64,000 nt of DNA. Origin: Streptomyces bathyalis (GTDB lineage: Bacteria; Actinomycetota; Actinomycetes; Streptomycetales; Streptomycetaceae). The notes beneath the pieces were generated by a model. That model was not told the DNA's origin and made no database searches. It was given only the letters and a program-made list of their open reading frames with translations. A program made the translations under genes and the position numbers. Below, one piece after another: positions 50,350-60,402 of this stretch (position 1 is the stretch's first letter; each line of letters opens with the position of its first letter). The DNA lies in contig NZ_CP048882.1 of NCBI RefSeq assembly GCF_015910445.1, forward strand, positions 3,286,001 through 3,350,000. Reading direction: 5' to 3'.

Positions 50350-52209
50350 ATGACGCAGAAGACCGATGCCATGCCGGAGTGGGAGAAGCGCTTCCGGGCA
50401 CCGCGGGTCTCGTTGCCCGACTGGGCCGAGGACGCTCCCGACCGCTCGCTGTACGTCTCCAACGTGACGGGCACCTTCGAGCTGTACGCGTGGGACCGGG
50501 TCACCGGTGAGCACCGCCAGGTGACCGACCGCCCCAACGGGACGACCGACGGCGTACTGACGCCCGACGGCGAGGAGATCTGGTGGTTCTCCGACACCGA
50601 CGGTGACGAGTTCGGGGTCTGGATGCGGCAGCCCTTCAAGGGCGGCGACGACGAGCCGGCGGTACCCGGTCTCGCCCCGTCCTTCCCCGCGGGACTGACC
50701 ATCGGACGCGACGGCAGTGCCGTCATCGGCCGCTCGACCGACGAGGACGGCACGACGATCCACCTCTGCCGTCCCGGCCAGGAGCCCGTCGAGATCTACC
50801 GCCATCGCGAGTCCGCCGGGGTGGCCGACCTCTCGCACGACGGGACGCTGCTCGTCGTCGAACACACCGAGCACGGCGACGCGATGCACTCCGCGCTGCG
50901 CGTGATGCGCCCCGACGGCACGACCGTCGCCGAACTCGACGACAGCGAGGGAGGCACCAAGGAACTCGGCCTGTCCGCCCTCGGGTTCGCGCCCGTGCCG
51001 GACGACTCCCGGCTGCTGATCGCGCACCAGCGCACGGGCCGCTGGGAGCCGATGATCTGGGAACCCCTCACTGGAGACACGACCGAGCTCGCCATCGACC
51101 TGCCCGGGGACGTGAGCGCCGACTGGTATCCGGACGGCAGCGCGCTCCTCGTGTCCCACAGCCACCAGGCGCGCAGCGACCTGTGGCGCTACGACCTCGC
51201 GGACCGCACCCTGACCCGGGTCGAGACCCCGCCCGGCTCGGTCTCCGACGCGACGGTACGGCCCGTCGCGCAGGCCGCGCAGGGAACGGAGGGGCCCGGC
51301 GGAGCGGATGGCACCGGCGTCAGCGTCGAGTATCTGTGGTCGTCCGCGGCACAGCCACCGCAGGTGCGTTCCGTCGCCGGTGACGTCGTCCTGGACCCGC
51401 CCGGCATGACGGCACCGCCGTCGGTCGCAGTCGAGGACGCCTGGGTGGAGGGCCCCGGCGGCACCATCCACGCGCTCGTGCAGAAGCCGGAGGGCGAGGG
51501 CCCCTTCCCCACCGTCTTCGACGTGCACGGCGGCCCGACCCATCACGACAGCGACGCCTTCGCGGGCCAGCCCGCCGCGTGGATCGACCACGGCTTCGCC
51601 GTCGTACGCGTCAACTACCGCGGCTCCACCGGCTATGGACGGGCCTGGACGGACGCGCTCAAGCACCGCGTCGGCCTCATCGAGCTGGAGGACATCGCGG
51701 CGGTGCGTGAGTGGGCCGTCGATTCCGGCCTCGCCGATCCCAGTCGGCTGGTGCTGGGCGGCGGATCGTGGGGCGGCTATCTGACGCTGCTCGGCCTGGG
51801 CACCCAGCCCGAGGCGTGGGCGGTCGGCCTCGCCGCCGTGCCGGTCGCCGACTACGTCACCGCGTACCACGACGAGATGGAGGCGCTGAAGTCGCTGGAC
51901 CGCACGCTGCTCGGCGGCTCCCCAGAGGAGGTGCCGGAGCGCTACGAGGTCTCGTCACCGCTGACGTACGTCGACGACGTCCGCGCACCGGTCTTCATCT
52001 CCGCGGGCGTCAACGACCCGCGCTGCCCCATCCGGCAGGTCGAGAACTACGTGCAGCGGCTGGAGCGGCGAGGGGCACCGCACGAGGTGTACCGCTACGA
52101 CGCCGGGCACGGATCGCTCGTGGTCGAGGAGCGGATCAAGCAGTTGAGGCTGGAGATCGACTTTGCCCTGAGGCACCTTCCGGATCCTGCTCCTGCGGCC
52201 CGGGGATGA
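50350..52209 (+). CDS. S9-family prolyl oligopeptidase-like peptidase
   Basis: The 619-residue protein has an N-terminal beta-propeller-like domain (about 30-370) and a C-terminal alpha/beta-hydrolase domain with the nucleophile Ser at 473 in GGGSWGGYL, an Asp in NDPRCPIRQ and a His in YDAGHGSL. It would cleave peptides or acyl-amino acid bonds in the cytoplasm. The ATG at 50350 is the natural start. Its 3' end overlaps the convergent SURF1 gene by 74 nt. Confidence 0.93.
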   Translation: MTQKTDAMPEWEKRFRAPRVSLPDWAEDAPDRSLYVSNVTGTFELYAWDRVTGEHRQVTDRPNGTTDGVLTPDGEEIWWFSDTDGDEFGVWMRQPFKGGDDEPAVPGLAPSFPAGLTIGRDGSAVIGRSTDEDGTTIHLCRPGQEPVEIYRHRESAGVADLSHDGTLLVVEHTEHGDAMHSALRVMRPDGTTVAELDDSEGGTKELGLSALGFAPVPDDSRLLIAHQRTGRWEPMIWEPLTGDTTELAIDLPGDVSADWYPDGSALLVSHSHQARSDLWRYDLADRTLTRVETPPGSVSDATVRPVAQAAQGTEGPGGADGTGVSVEYLWSSAAQPPQVRSVAGDVVLDPPGMTAPPSVAVEDAWVEGPGGTIHALVQKPEGEGPFPTVFDVHGGPTHHDSDAFAGQPAAWIDHGFAVVRVNYRGSTGYGRAWTDALKHRVGLIELEDIAAVREWAVDSGLADPSRLVLGGGSWGGYLTLLGLGTQPEAWAVGLAAVPVADYVTAYHDEMEALKSLDRTLLGGSPEEVPERYEVSSPLTYVDDVRAPVFISAGVNDPRCPIRQVENYVQRLERRGAPHEVYRYDAGHGSLVVEERIKQLRLEIDFALRHLPDPAPAARG

Positions 52210-52984
52210 TGCCGAGCGCGGCGTCCTTCGCGAGCTCCGCGTCCCGGCGGAAGAGCCGGAACCACATGAAGACCACGAAGCCCGCGAAGACGAACCACTC
52301 GGCCGTGTAGCCGAGGTTCTGGAACGCCTTGATGTCGAGGCCGGTGTTGTCGGGACGTACGGGCGGCACCGGCTTCAGTTTCGAGTCGGCAGGGATGTGC
52401 TGCACGGTGATCCAGGCGTCGTGGACGTCGTACGGGACGACGTTGACGAGGGCCGCCGCGCTGATCATGCCGAGCTGCCCCTTCGGCAGGCCCCCTTCGG
52501 CCCGCACGCCCGGAGTGCCCTGTGTCTCGGACGCCTGGAGCGCACCGGTCACCCGCACCTCCCCGCGCGGAGTCCGGGGCACCCGGGAGGGATCGGCGTC
52601 GCCGGGCAGCCATCCCCGCACCACCGGGAGCGCCTTGCCGTGGCCGCCGGTCCCGGCGTGGGTGCGCAGCAGCGACAGCACGTAGAAGCCACGCCTGCCC
52701 TCCAGGCTCCGGTCGGGGACCAGCAGCGGACGGGAGGTGTCGTAGCGTCCGGTGACCTCCGCGGTGCGGCCGCTGGTCACGGCGTCGACGGGCAGCAGCC
52801 GGGACAGCGGTTCGGGCTTCGCGTGCTCCGCGCGGGAGACCGTCCTCTGCTGCTCCTCATGGCTCTCGACCCGTGCCTCGAAGCGGGAGAGCTGCCAGCT
52901 GCCCATGAAGAGGCACACCGGGATCGCCAGCACGGAGAAGAGGTTGATTCCCCACCACCGCGGGGTCAGCAGGAACCGGTACAC
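52136..52984 (-). CDS. SURF1-family protein
   Basis: The 282-residue protein has two transmembrane helices, near residues 13-30 and 232-250, enclosing the SURF1 segments (GSWQLSRFEARVESHEE, GRYDTSRPLLVPDRSLEGRRGFYVLSLL, LPVVRGWLPGDA). SURF1 helps insert heme into cytochrome c oxidase. The ATG at 52984 gives the canonical MYRFLLTPRWW start. Its 3' end overlaps the convergent peptidase gene, a compact but common arrangement. Confidence 0.93.
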   Translation of the reverse strand: MYRFLLTPRWWGINLFSVLAIPVCLFMGSWQLSRFEARVESHEEQQRTVSRAEHAKPEPLSRLLPVDAVTSGRTAEVTGRYDTSRPLLVPDRSLEGRRGFYVLSLLRTHAGTGGHGKALPVVRGWLPGDADPSRVPRTPRGEVRVTGALQASETQGTPGVRAEGGLPKGQLGMISAAALVNVVPYDVHDAWITVQHIPADSKLKPVPPVRPDNTGLDIKAFQNLGYTAEWFVFAGFVVFMWFRLFRRDAELAKDAALGIIPGPQEQDPEGASGQSRSPASTA

Positions 52985-53419
52985 GCCTCAACGGTACGGG
53001 GCCGGGGAGCGGCGGTGGCGCGTGGGTGCGCGCGGCGCGGGTGCGCGCGGCGCCAGGCGCCGGGCACGCACGCGGCGCGGGTACGCGCAGCGTCGGGATC
53101 CGGGCACGCACGCGGCGCGGGTGCATTCGGCGCTGGGCGACGGGCCGGAGCGCGGGTGCGCGCGGTGTCGGGACCCGGGCACGCACGGGGCGCGGGTACG
53201 CGCAGCGAGCGGCCCTGGGCGACGGGCCGGAGCGCGGGTACGCGCAGCGAGGGGCGCCGGGCGACGGGCCGGGGCGCGGCACAGCTCATGAGCGGGTGCA
53301 GGGTATGGCCGCCGGACACAGGCCGCGGGGCACCTTCGCCGTCCGGCTTTCCCACCCCGGCCAACCGGTCCCGGAGGGCCCGCGGGCCCGCGGGCCCGCG
53401 GCCCGGCCAGTCGACCCGG
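52985..53419. repeat. GC-rich minisatellite and gap between SURF1 and the sigma-partner gene
   Basis: Positions 53022-53280 hold about six imperfect copies of a 40-42 bp unit built from GCGCGGGTACGCGCAGCG, CGGGCACGCACGCGG and GGGCGACGGGCCGGAGCG. Every strand and frame encodes Arg/Ala/Pro repeats without codon bias, so it is not a gene. It is likely a slippage-prone minisatellite or remnant repeat. The rest of the gap has no gene. Confidence 0.8.
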
Positions 53420-55453
53420 TCAGTCGGCCGCAAGCACTCCGGTGCGGTAGAGCGTGCCGGCGCAGGCGCCCTCGAGTTCGGTGTTCGCCGCCGCCGGATC
53501 GCCCACGTCCGGTGTGTGGCTGAGCACGACGCTGGCCTCCTCGTCCGACTCCCCGCCGTCGCCGCCGGAGTTGGAGCTGTTGCCGCCGGCGTCGTCGCCG
53601 CCGGAGTTCCCGTTGCTGCCACCGCTGTCGTTGCCGCCGGGGTTGCCGTTGTTGCCGCCCTGGCTGCCCTCGGGCCCGTTGCCCTCCTGGGCCTTGGGCT
53701 CGGGATCGCCGGAGGGTTCGCAGTCCTTGGGCACCCAGGCCCACTTGACCTCGTAGGCCTGGCCGGGCTTCAGCACCAGCTCGCTCGCGGCGAGGGCGGG
53801 GTCGGGAAGCGCCGTGGCGGCGTCGCCCGCGGTGTGGTCCAGGACGTCTATGCGCTCGATGTCGGCACGGCCGTGCGCGGACGCGCCGACGATGCCCTCG
53901 CCCTCGACGGTGCAGGCGTCGGAGGAGGTGTTGACGACGCGGAAGCTGCCGTAGACCTTCCCCTCGGAGTCGGGGCTCTCCGTCGCCGCCGAGCCGTCGC
54001 CGAGCTGTTGCCGGCCGCAGCTCGGGGCGCTCGTGGCGAGGGTGTCGTTCGGGTCTCCCCCCTCGGAGCCCGCGCCCTGCGTGGGCGAGGGCGACGCCGA
54101 TCCGTCACCGCCGCCCGACTTGCCGCCGTTGCCGCTCGCACCGCCCGACCCGCTGCCCGGGCCCTGGGTGTTGCCGGTACCGTTCGCCCCGCCGACGCTC
54201 TGCGCCTGGCTGTTGCCCTCGCCCGCGTTGATCGACGAGCCGCCCTCGATGCCCGGGATCAGCCCCGCGTTCACCAGCCCGGGGAAGCCCACTCCCACCA
54301 GCACGACGGCGGCCGCGGCGCCCGCGAGGGCACGGCGGCGGTGCGCACGGCGGGCCGGCACCGCGTGCTTGAGGTGGGTGAGGGCCTCGGGGGCGGGCTC
54401 GATGCCGCGCACGCTCTGGTGCAGCATCCGGCGCAGCTCCGCCTCGACCTCGCTGTCGTCGCCGTCGTGACCGCCGTCGCCGGCGGGACCGTGTTCCCCG
54501 TCGCCGCCGCTGCCCCCGCCGCCCGTTCCGCGGAGACCGCCGCCGGAGCCCTGCCCGCCGTTGCCGCCGGGAGCGGGCGGAGGCACGGCGGCGCCTTCTC
54601 CCCACTCCTGCGGGGAGCCGTGACGCCGCTCCGGCTGCTCCAGGCCGGACGGACCCGGCTCGTCCGGGAATCGCATCGTGTACGTGTGGTTCGAATGCAT
54701 GGCTGTTACCGCGCTGGCTGCTACCGCGTCGAGAACCGCGTCCGGCCCACCGGGGGCGGAATGCGGAGGGTCAGGGAGGTCCGGCGGACGCGGCACGTCG
54801 GGCGCGTCCGGGGCCGATGGGTCGCCGGGCGCGCCCGGCAGGTCCGCAGGGGGGCCCGGGAGGTCGACGGGCCGGTCCAGCTCCGGCAGGTCCGGATCGT
54901 CGATCCGCGGAGGTTCCGGGATCTCGGGCTCGTCATGGATGCCGGGGCTCTCTGGGATCTCGGGAGCCTCCGGAACGTCGGGCATGTCGGGGACATGCGG
55001 CGCCGGCGGTATGTCCGGCGTCGGCGGGATCTCCGGGCTCCGCAGCACGTCCGGTGCGCCGGGGATCTCCGGCATCTCCGCCGGACCGTCGACCTCCGGG
55101 ACGTCCGGCACTCCGGGCAGATCCGGCAGATCGGGGGACTCGGGTGCCTCGTGCGGCGGGAATTCGGGGCTTTCGGGCACGTGGGGTGCGTCCGGCGCGT
55201 GCGGCGTCTCGGGCGCGTGCGGCCCGTCCGGCAGACCGGGCTCCTCGGGACCGGTGCCCGGGCCGCCCTGCTCGTGGGCGGCGACCGGCGCGGCACCGCG
55301 GCCGCCCGGGTTGTGCCCGTTGAGGTGCATACCCAGCTCGTAGGGACCGCCGGGCTCGCTCGAGACGTCCTGCAGCTCACCGGCTCCGGCCAGACGCACG
55401 AGCTCGCGCAGCCGCCGGCTCAGGACCATGTCCTGGTCGTCGTACGCACTCAT
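53420..55453 (-). CDS. Large Pro/Asp-rich membrane protein coupled to an ECF sigma factor
   Basis: The 677-residue protein starts MSAYDDQDMVLSRRLRELVRLAGAGELQDV. Residues about 75-230 are a low-complexity tract of repeated P-x-x-P-D/E units, followed by a Gly-rich linker. A cytoplasmic helix (EVEAELRRMLHQSVRGIEPAPEALTHLKHAVPARR) precedes a single transmembrane segment (about 375-395). The extracellular part is Gly/Ser/Asn-rich and ends with a cysteine-containing beta domain. Its ATG overlaps the sigma-factor stop (ATGA). It is probably a membrane-anchored partner or anti-sigma-like regulator, but no ZAS domain is visible. Confidence 0.8.
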   Translation of the reverse strand: MSAYDDQDMVLSRRLRELVRLAGAGELQDVSSEPGGPYELGMHLNGHNPGGRGAAPVAAHEQGGPGTGPEEPGLPDGPHAPETPHAPDAPHVPESPEFPPHEAPESPDLPDLPGVPDVPEVDGPAEMPEIPGAPDVLRSPEIPPTPDIPPAPHVPDMPDVPEAPEIPESPGIHDEPEIPEPPRIDDPDLPELDRPVDLPGPPADLPGAPGDPSAPDAPDVPRPPDLPDPPHSAPGGPDAVLDAVAASAVTAMHSNHTYTMRFPDEPGPSGLEQPERRHGSPQEWGEGAAVPPPAPGGNGGQGSGGGLRGTGGGGSGGDGEHGPAGDGGHDGDDSEVEAELRRMLHQSVRGIEPAPEALTHLKHAVPARRAHRRRALAGAAAAVVLVGVGFPGLVNAGLIPGIEGGSSINAGEGNSQAQSVGGANGTGNTQGPGSGSGGASGNGGKSGGGDGSASPSPTQGAGSEGGDPNDTLATSAPSCGRQQLGDGSAATESPDSEGKVYGSFRVVNTSSDACTVEGEGIVGASAHGRADIERIDVLDHTAGDAATALPDPALAASELVLKPGQAYEVKWAWVPKDCEPSGDPEPKAQEGNGPEGSQGGNNGNPGGNDSGGSNGNSGGDDAGGNSSNSGGDGGESDEEASVVLSHTPDVGDPAAANTELEGACAGTLYRTGVLAAD

Positions 55454-56106
55454 GACGCCGCCTCCATCGCGACCCTGAGCGCGGCGATGCCCCGCGAGCC
55501 GTAGGCCTTCACCGAGCCGAGCGACAGTCCTAGCACGTCGGCCACCTGCGCCTCGGTCATGTCCGCGAAGTAGCGCAGCACCAGCACCTCGCGCTGGCGG
55601 CGCTGCAGGCCGCGCATGGCGTGGATCAGCTCGTCGCGCTCCAGTTGCTCGTACGCGCCCTCCTCGGCGCTCGCCATGTCCGGCATCGGCTTGGAGAGCA
55701 GCTTCAGACCGACGATGCGCCTGCGCAGCGCGGAACGGGAGAGGTTGACGACGGTCTGCCGCAGATACGCGAGGGTCTTCTCCGGGTCGCGGACGCGCTT
55801 GCGTGCGGAGTGGACGCGGATGAAGGCCTCCTGCACGACGTCCTCGCAGGACGCGGTGTCGTCCAGGAGCAGGGCCGCGAGCCCGAGCAGCGACTTGTAG
55901 TGGACTCGGTAGGTCTCGGTCAGGTGGTCGACTGTCGTGCCCGCTGCCATCGCGTCGTCAGATTCCGCGCCCGGGGCAGGGACACGCGTGGGACGGGTGG
56001 CGGACCACGGCGAGATCACCGGCATGCCCCCGGTTGCGATGCCGGAGGTGCCAGGTGCCGTCGCGAGTACTGATCCGAATGCTTCCGCCACGCTTGTTGG
56101 ACACAC
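55450..56106 (-). CDS. ECF-type RNA polymerase sigma factor (SigE/Sig70 family)
   Basis: The 218-residue sigma-70 family protein has region 2 (LLLDDTASCEDVVQEAFIRVHSARKRV) and region 4 (LQRRQREVLVLRYFADMTEAQVADVLGLSLGSVKAYGSRGI). The first 50 residues are Pro/Ala-rich, so the GTG at 56106 may be too long; internal Met starts are possible. The stop overlaps the membrane partner (ATGA), suggesting a coupled sigma/regulator pair. Its regulon cannot be predicted. Confidence 0.88.
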   Translation of the reverse strand: MCPTSVAEAFGSVLATAPGTSGIATGGMPVISPWSATRPTRVPAPGAESDDAMAAGTTVDHLTETYRVHYKSLLGLAALLLDDTASCEDVVQEAFIRVHSARKRVRDPEKTLAYLRQTVVNLSRSALRRRIVGLKLLSKPMPDMASAEEGAYEQLERDELIHAMRGLQRRQREVLVLRYFADMTEAQVADVLGLSLGSVKAYGSRGIAALRVAMEAAS

Positions 56107-56466
56107 ACTCCCCCTGCAGGGTTGTACGCGTTTGTCATCGTCGGAGACGAACCTTCGAACGCGTTCATGCGTACCAGCTCTTCCCGGATGCCCTCATCGT
56201 CACAGCGCCTCTCGCGAATCCAGGCAGTGGACAGAAAGACGCCTCGCCCCCCGGAGCCGGTTGCAGCGCCCGGGAGAGAAATTCTCGTCCAGTCGTCGTG
56301 TACAGGCCAGTGCCAAGACCCTTCCTTGACGTAGAACTTCGCACCGTTCCGCGTGGATACAGCAGACGGTCGACAGTTCCCGGAGACGCCGAACGCATTG
56401 GCGGAGGTGGCCCTGCGCGAGGAAATCCATTTGTCCGCGGCACACGCACAAGCCAGCCTGTGCCGG
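56107..56466. promoter_or_regulatory. Divergent promoter region of the sigma-factor and kinase genes
   Basis: No gene is supported here. The region is less GC-rich than average and must contain promoters for the minus-strand sigma factor and the plus-strand phosphotransferase. I could not assign -10/-35 boxes with confidence. Confidence 0.45.
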
Positions 56467-57390
56467 GTGAGCGAAATCTCAGCACCCCCGTCGGTCGACG
56501 CGGACCTCGTACGGAAGTTGATCGCCTCGCAGTTCCCGCGCTGGGCCCATCTGCCGGTCACGCCCGTCGCGGCGGGCGGCGTCGACAACCGCACGTTCCA
56601 CCTCGGCGACGAGATGGCCGTCCGCCTGCCGAGCGCCGAGGGATACGCGCCGCAGGTCGACAAGGAGCAGACGTGGCTGCCGGTACTCGCGCCGCGGCTG
56701 CCGCTGCCGGTGCCCGCGCCGCTCGCCAAGGGCGAGCCCGCGGAGGGCTATCCCTTCCGCTGGTCCGTCAACCGGTGGATCGAGGGCGAGACCGCGAGCA
56801 GGGAACGCATCGGTGATCTCACGGAGTTCGCCACGGACCTCGCCGGTTTCCTCACCACGCTTCAGGGGATCGACGCGACCGGCGGGCCGCTCGCCGGGGC
56901 GCACAGCTTCTACCGCGGCGCCCCGCTCACGACGTACGACGCCGAGACGCGCCGCTCCATCGAGGCGCTGGCGGGACGCATCCCTGCCGTCGCCGAGACG
57001 GCCACGGCCGCGTGGGAGTCGGCCCTGAACGCCTCGTGGGAGGGCCGGCCCGTCTGGTTCCACGGCGATGTGGCGTCCGGCAATCTGCTCGTCGCGGAGG
57101 GACGTCTCTCAGCCGTCATCGACTTCGGATGCTCGGGCGTCGGCGATCCCGCCTGCGACTTGAGCATCGCGTGGACGCTGCTGTCCGGCGAGAGCCGGAA
57201 GGCCTTCCGGGAGGCGATGTACGCCGGGGGTCACGTCGACGCCGCCTGCTGGGAGCGCGGACGGGGCTGGACGCTGTGGAAGGCGCTCATCTCCCTCGCG
57301 GGGCTCATGTGCGACGGTGCGGGCACCGAGGCTGCGGCCGTCCTCGACGAGGTGCTGACCGAGTACGAGGAGGAGCGGACGGACCGCTAG
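56467..57390 (+). CDS. Aminoglycoside phosphotransferase-family kinase
   Basis: The 307-residue protein has the APH signature: the N-terminal TPVAAGGVDNRTFHLGDEMAVRLPS, catalytic WFHGDVASGNLLV (His-Gly-Asp and Asn) and metal-binding VIDFGCSGVGDPACDL. Members phosphorylate aminoglycosides, choline or small metabolites. Here it is more likely chromosomal housekeeping than resistance. I chose the GTG at 56467; the open frame upstream has no conserved look. Confidence 0.87.
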   Translation: MSEISAPPSVDADLVRKLIASQFPRWAHLPVTPVAAGGVDNRTFHLGDEMAVRLPSAEGYAPQVDKEQTWLPVLAPRLPLPVPAPLAKGEPAEGYPFRWSVNRWIEGETASRERIGDLTEFATDLAGFLTTLQGIDATGGPLAGAHSFYRGAPLTTYDAETRRSIEALAGRIPAVAETATAAWESALNASWEGRPVWFHGDVASGNLLVAEGRLSAVIDFGCSGVGDPACDLSIAWTLLSGESRKAFREAMYAGGHVDAACWERGRGWTLWKALISLAGLMCDGAGTEAAAVLDEVLTEYEEERTDR

Positions 57391-57470
57391 CGTCCCGCAC
57401 GGCGAACCCGGCCCCGTCGACCGGCCGATGCGGACGGACCGCGAAACCGCGGCGGACCGAGAAGGAGCCC

Positions 57471-57728
57471 TCAGGCGTCCTCGGGCTCCAGCTCGAACGT
57501 GAAATAGACGCTCAGCATGAAGGGTTCGTCCTCGTCGTGCATGAAGTCCCATGAGACATCCACCAGGAAGACATCGTGCTCGCCCACCCACTCGTGGGCC
57601 TTCCTGAAGGCGTCGGCGGCGGTCGTGGCGGGGAAGAGCTTCCTCGCCATGGGATGAACCTGGGACTCGGCGTCGCTGTCGTCGAAACCCTCCGGAACGT
57701 CCAGGCAGAGGCCGGGGTCGAACTCCAT
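57471..57728 (-). CDS. Small acidic hypothetical protein
   Basis: The 85-residue protein MEFDPGLCLDVPEGFDD.. DVSWDFMHDEDEPFMLSVYFTFELEPEDA is acidic and has alternating strand/helix character. The ATG at 57728 follows GGGAGG at a slightly long spacing, and a GTG three codons upstream is possible. I do not recognise it. It lies alone between the kinase and asd genes on the minus strand. Confidence 0.65.
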   Translation of the reverse strand: MEFDPGLCLDVPEGFDDSDAESQVHPMARKLFPATTAADAFRKAHEWVGEHDVFLVDVSWDFMHDEDEPFMLSVYFTFELEPEDA

Positions 57729-57898
57729 GGACTGCACCCTCCCGTCGGTCACCGCTGCGCGTCGGCAGAGGCGGCCCCGCGAACACGACACCCGGAAGGA
57801 CCGCGGCACGAGCGGCAGGGTTGCTTCGACCGTCCGGCCCGATCGGCGAGGGTCCTGCGGGGGCGGTGCCGTCGCCCCCAACGACCGCGCATGACGGC

Positions 57899-59053
57899 CT
57901 AGTTGCCCGACGCGGCCTTCTCCGCCGCGACCTGCTCGGCGATCTGCGCCATGTTGAGCGCCGCGCCCTTGCGCAGGTTGTCCGCGCAGACGAACAGCTC
58001 CAGCGATTGCGGGTCGTCCAGCGACTGCCGCACACGTCCCGCCCAGGTGGGGTCCGTGCCGGCCACGTCCGCGGGAGTCGGGAAGTCGCCAAGGGCCGGG
58101 TCGTCGCACAGCACGACGCCCGGCGCGTTCGCCAGTATCTCGCGCGCTCGCCCCACGGACACCTCACGCTCGAACCGGGCGTGCAGGGACGTCGAATGAG
58201 CCGTGAACACCGGCACCCGCACGCACGTCGCCGCGACGGGAAGGCCGGGCAGCCCGAGGAGCTTCCTCGTCTCGTCGCGGACGGTCAGCTCCTCGGACGT
58301 CCACCCGCCCTCGCTCATCTCCCCCGTGAACGGCACGACGTTGAGCGCGACGGGCGTGGCGTGCGGGTCGCCCGGTGAAGCGGACGTGGAAGCCACGGCG
58401 GCCCCACGCCCCTCCGCCACGGCCCGCCGCACGTCGCCGGGATGCCTGCCCAGCTCGGCACCGGCCGCCTCCGCGGACGTGACGGCCGCCAACTGGCCGC
58501 GCAGCGCCTCCACTCCGGAACGACCCGCGCCGGAGACGGCCTCGTACGAGGAGAGGACCAGCTCGGCCAGCCCCCACTCCCCGTGCAGGGCGCCCAGCAC
58601 GACGATCATCGAGAGAGTCGTGCAGCCGGGACTGGCGATGACGCCGCGCGGCCTCTTCCTCACGGCCTCGCCGTTGAGTTCGGGCACGACCAGCGGCACG
58701 TCCTCCGCCATACGGAAGGCCCGGGAGCCGTCCACGACGACGACACCGAGCCCGGCGGCGACGGGTACCCACCGTGCCGCGACCTGCTCCGGAACGGCGA
58801 AGACCGCCACGTCGGCGCCCTTGAGCGCCTCCTCGCTCAGCGCGCGCACAGCGGTGCCCTCGCCGCGTACGTCCCGTACCCGTCCGGAGGAGCTCGGCGA
58901 GGCGATCAGGCGGATCTCGCCCCAGACGTCGGCCCGTTCGGAGAGCAGGCCGAGCAGTACCGTCCCGACGGCCCCGGTCGCACCGACGACCGCCAGGACG
59001 GGCTTGCCCGCGCGCCCGCCGCCGGGGCGGGCGGCACGGGCCGGGGGCGTCAC
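57899..59053 (-). CDS. asd: Aspartate-semialdehyde dehydrogenase
   Basis: The 384-residue enzyme has the NADP-binding [14 protein letters not shown] (residues 21-34), the catalytic Cys C144 in [10 protein letters not shown] and the later [13 protein letters not shown]. The usual NPGC is SPGC here, but the Cys is kept. It reduces aspartyl phosphate to the semialdehyde for lysine, threonine and methionine. The GTG at 59053 overlaps the aspartokinase stop (GTGA), the usual lysC-asd coupling in actinomycetes. Confidence 0.92.
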   Translation of the reverse strand: MTPPARAARPGGGRAGKPVLAVVGATGAVGTVLLGLLSERADVWGEIRLIASPSSSGRVRDVRGEGTAVRALSEEALKGADVAVFAVPEQVAARWVPVAAGLGVVVVDGSRAFRMAEDVPLVVPELNGEAVRKRPRGVIASPGCTTLSMIVVLGALHGEWGLAELVLSSYEAVSGAGRSGVEALRGQLAAVTSAEAAGAELGRHPGDVRRAVAEGRGAAVASTSASPGDPHATPVALNVVPFTGEMSEGGWTSEELTVRDETRKLLGLPGLPVAATCVRVPVFTAHSTSLHARFEREVSVGRAREILANAPGVVLCDDPALGDFPTPADVAGTDPTWAGRVRQSLDDPQSLELFVCADNLRKGAALNMAQIAEQVAAEKAASGN

Positions 59054-60402
59054 CGCCCTGTGCCTCCGTAGACGACTGCCTCGTCACTCTCGCTGTCGAG
59101 CCCGAACGCCGAATGCACCGCGCGCACCGACTCGTTGACGTCGTCCTCGCGCGTGATGACCGAGATGCGGATCTCCGAGGTGGAGATCAGCTCGATGTTG
59201 ACCTCCGCCTGCGACAGGGCCTCGAAGAAGGTGGCCGTCACACCGGGGTTCGTCTTCATTCCGGCACCGACGAGCGAGATCTTCGCGATCTGGTCGTCGT
59301 AGCGCAGCGAGTCGAACCCGATGCCGCCCTGCGCCTTCTCCAGCGCCCCGATCGCCTTGCGCCCCTCGCTCTTGGGGAGCGTGAAGGAGATGTCCGTCAG
59401 ACCGGTCGACGCGGCGGAGACGTTCTGCACGACCATGTCGATGTTGACCTCGGCGTCCGCGATGGCACGGAAGATCACCGCGGCCACACCGGGCTTGTCC
59501 GGCACTCCGACAACCGTGATCTTCGCCTCCGAGGTGTCGTGCGCGACACCCGAGATCATGGCCTGTTCCATCGACTGTTCCCCTTGCCCGCTGTCCTTGC
59601 TCTGCCCGCTCTTCAGCGCGGCCTGTGCACCCGGGGTGCCCTCTCCGTGCCCTTCATATCCACCCGGCGGCTCGCTGCTGACCCAGGTGCCCTGAAGCCC
59701 CGAGAAGGACGACCGGACGTGGATCGGGATGTTGTAGCGGCGGGCGTACTCGACGCAGCGGTGCAGGAGGACCTTCGAACCCGAGCTCGCCAGCTCCAGC
59801 ATGTCCTCGAAGGAGATCCAGTCGATCTTGCGGGCCTTCTTCACGACCCGCGGGTCGGCGGTGAACACACCGTCGACGTCGGTGTAGATCTCACAGACGT
59901 CCGCTTCCAGCGCGGCGGCCAGCGCGACGGCGGTCGTGTCGGAGCCGCCGCGGCCCAGCGTGGTGATGTCCTTGCTGTCCTGCGAGACGCCCTGGAAGCC
60001 CGCGACGATCGCGATGTTGCCCTCGTCGACGGAGGTCTGGATACGGCCCGGCGTGACGTCGATGATCCGCGCCTTGTTGTGGGCGGAGTCGGTGATCAGG
60101 CCTGCCTGGCTTCCGGTGAACGACTGTGCCTCGTGGCCGAGGGATTTGATCGCCATCGCCAGCAGTGCCATGGAGATTCGCTCTCCGGCGGTCAGCAGCA
60201 TGTCGAACTCGCGCCCCGTCTGTACGGGGGACACTTCCTTCGCGAGATCGATCAGCTCGTCCGTCGTGTCACCCATCGCCGAGACCACGACGACAACCTG
60301 GTTGCCGTTCTTCTTGGCCTCGACGATCCGCTTGGCAACGCGCTTGATGCCCTCGGCATCGGCAACGGAGGAGCCGCCGTACTTCTGCACGACTAGGCCC
60401 AC
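59050..60402 (-). CDS. lysC: Aspartate kinase with an internal beta-subunit start
   Basis: The 450-residue enzyme has the kinase motif [16 protein letters not shown] at the N-terminus, the catalytic [19 protein letters not shown] and two ACT domains ([44 protein letters not shown]). A linker insertion of about 28 residues ([17 protein letters not shown]..) separates kinase and ACT domains, making it longer than typical. The GTG at 60402 follows GAGGAG. An internal ATG at 59571 (MEQAMISG), preceded by AAGGGG, can make the regulatory beta subunit, as in other actinobacteria. Confidence 0.93.
   Translation of the reverse strand: MGLVVQKYGGSSVADAEGIKRVAKRIVEAKKNGNQVVVVVSAMGDTTDELIDLAKEVSPVQTGREFDMLLTAGERISMALLAMAIKSLGHEAQSFTGSQAGLITDSAHNKARIIDVTPGRIQTSVDEGNIAIVAGFQGVSQDSKDITTLGRGGSDTTAVALAAALEADVCEIYTDVDGVFTADPRVVKKARKIDWISFEDMLELASSGSKVLLHRCVEYARRYNIPIHVRSSFSGLQGTWVSSEPPGGYEGHGEGTPGAQAALKSGQSKDSGQGEQSMEQAMISGVAHDTSEAKITVVGVPDKPGVAAVIFRAIADAEVNIDMVVQNVSAASTGLTDISFTLPKSEGRKAIGALEKAQGGIGFDSLRYDDQIAKISLVGAGMKTNPGVTATFFEALSQAEVNIELISTSEIRISVITREDDVNESVRAVHSAFGLDSESDEAVVYGGTGR

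Noticed and set aside
53022-53280. CRISPR array
   Set aside because: Units are adjacent with no unique spacers and are too GC-rich and divergent; no cas genes are in the window.
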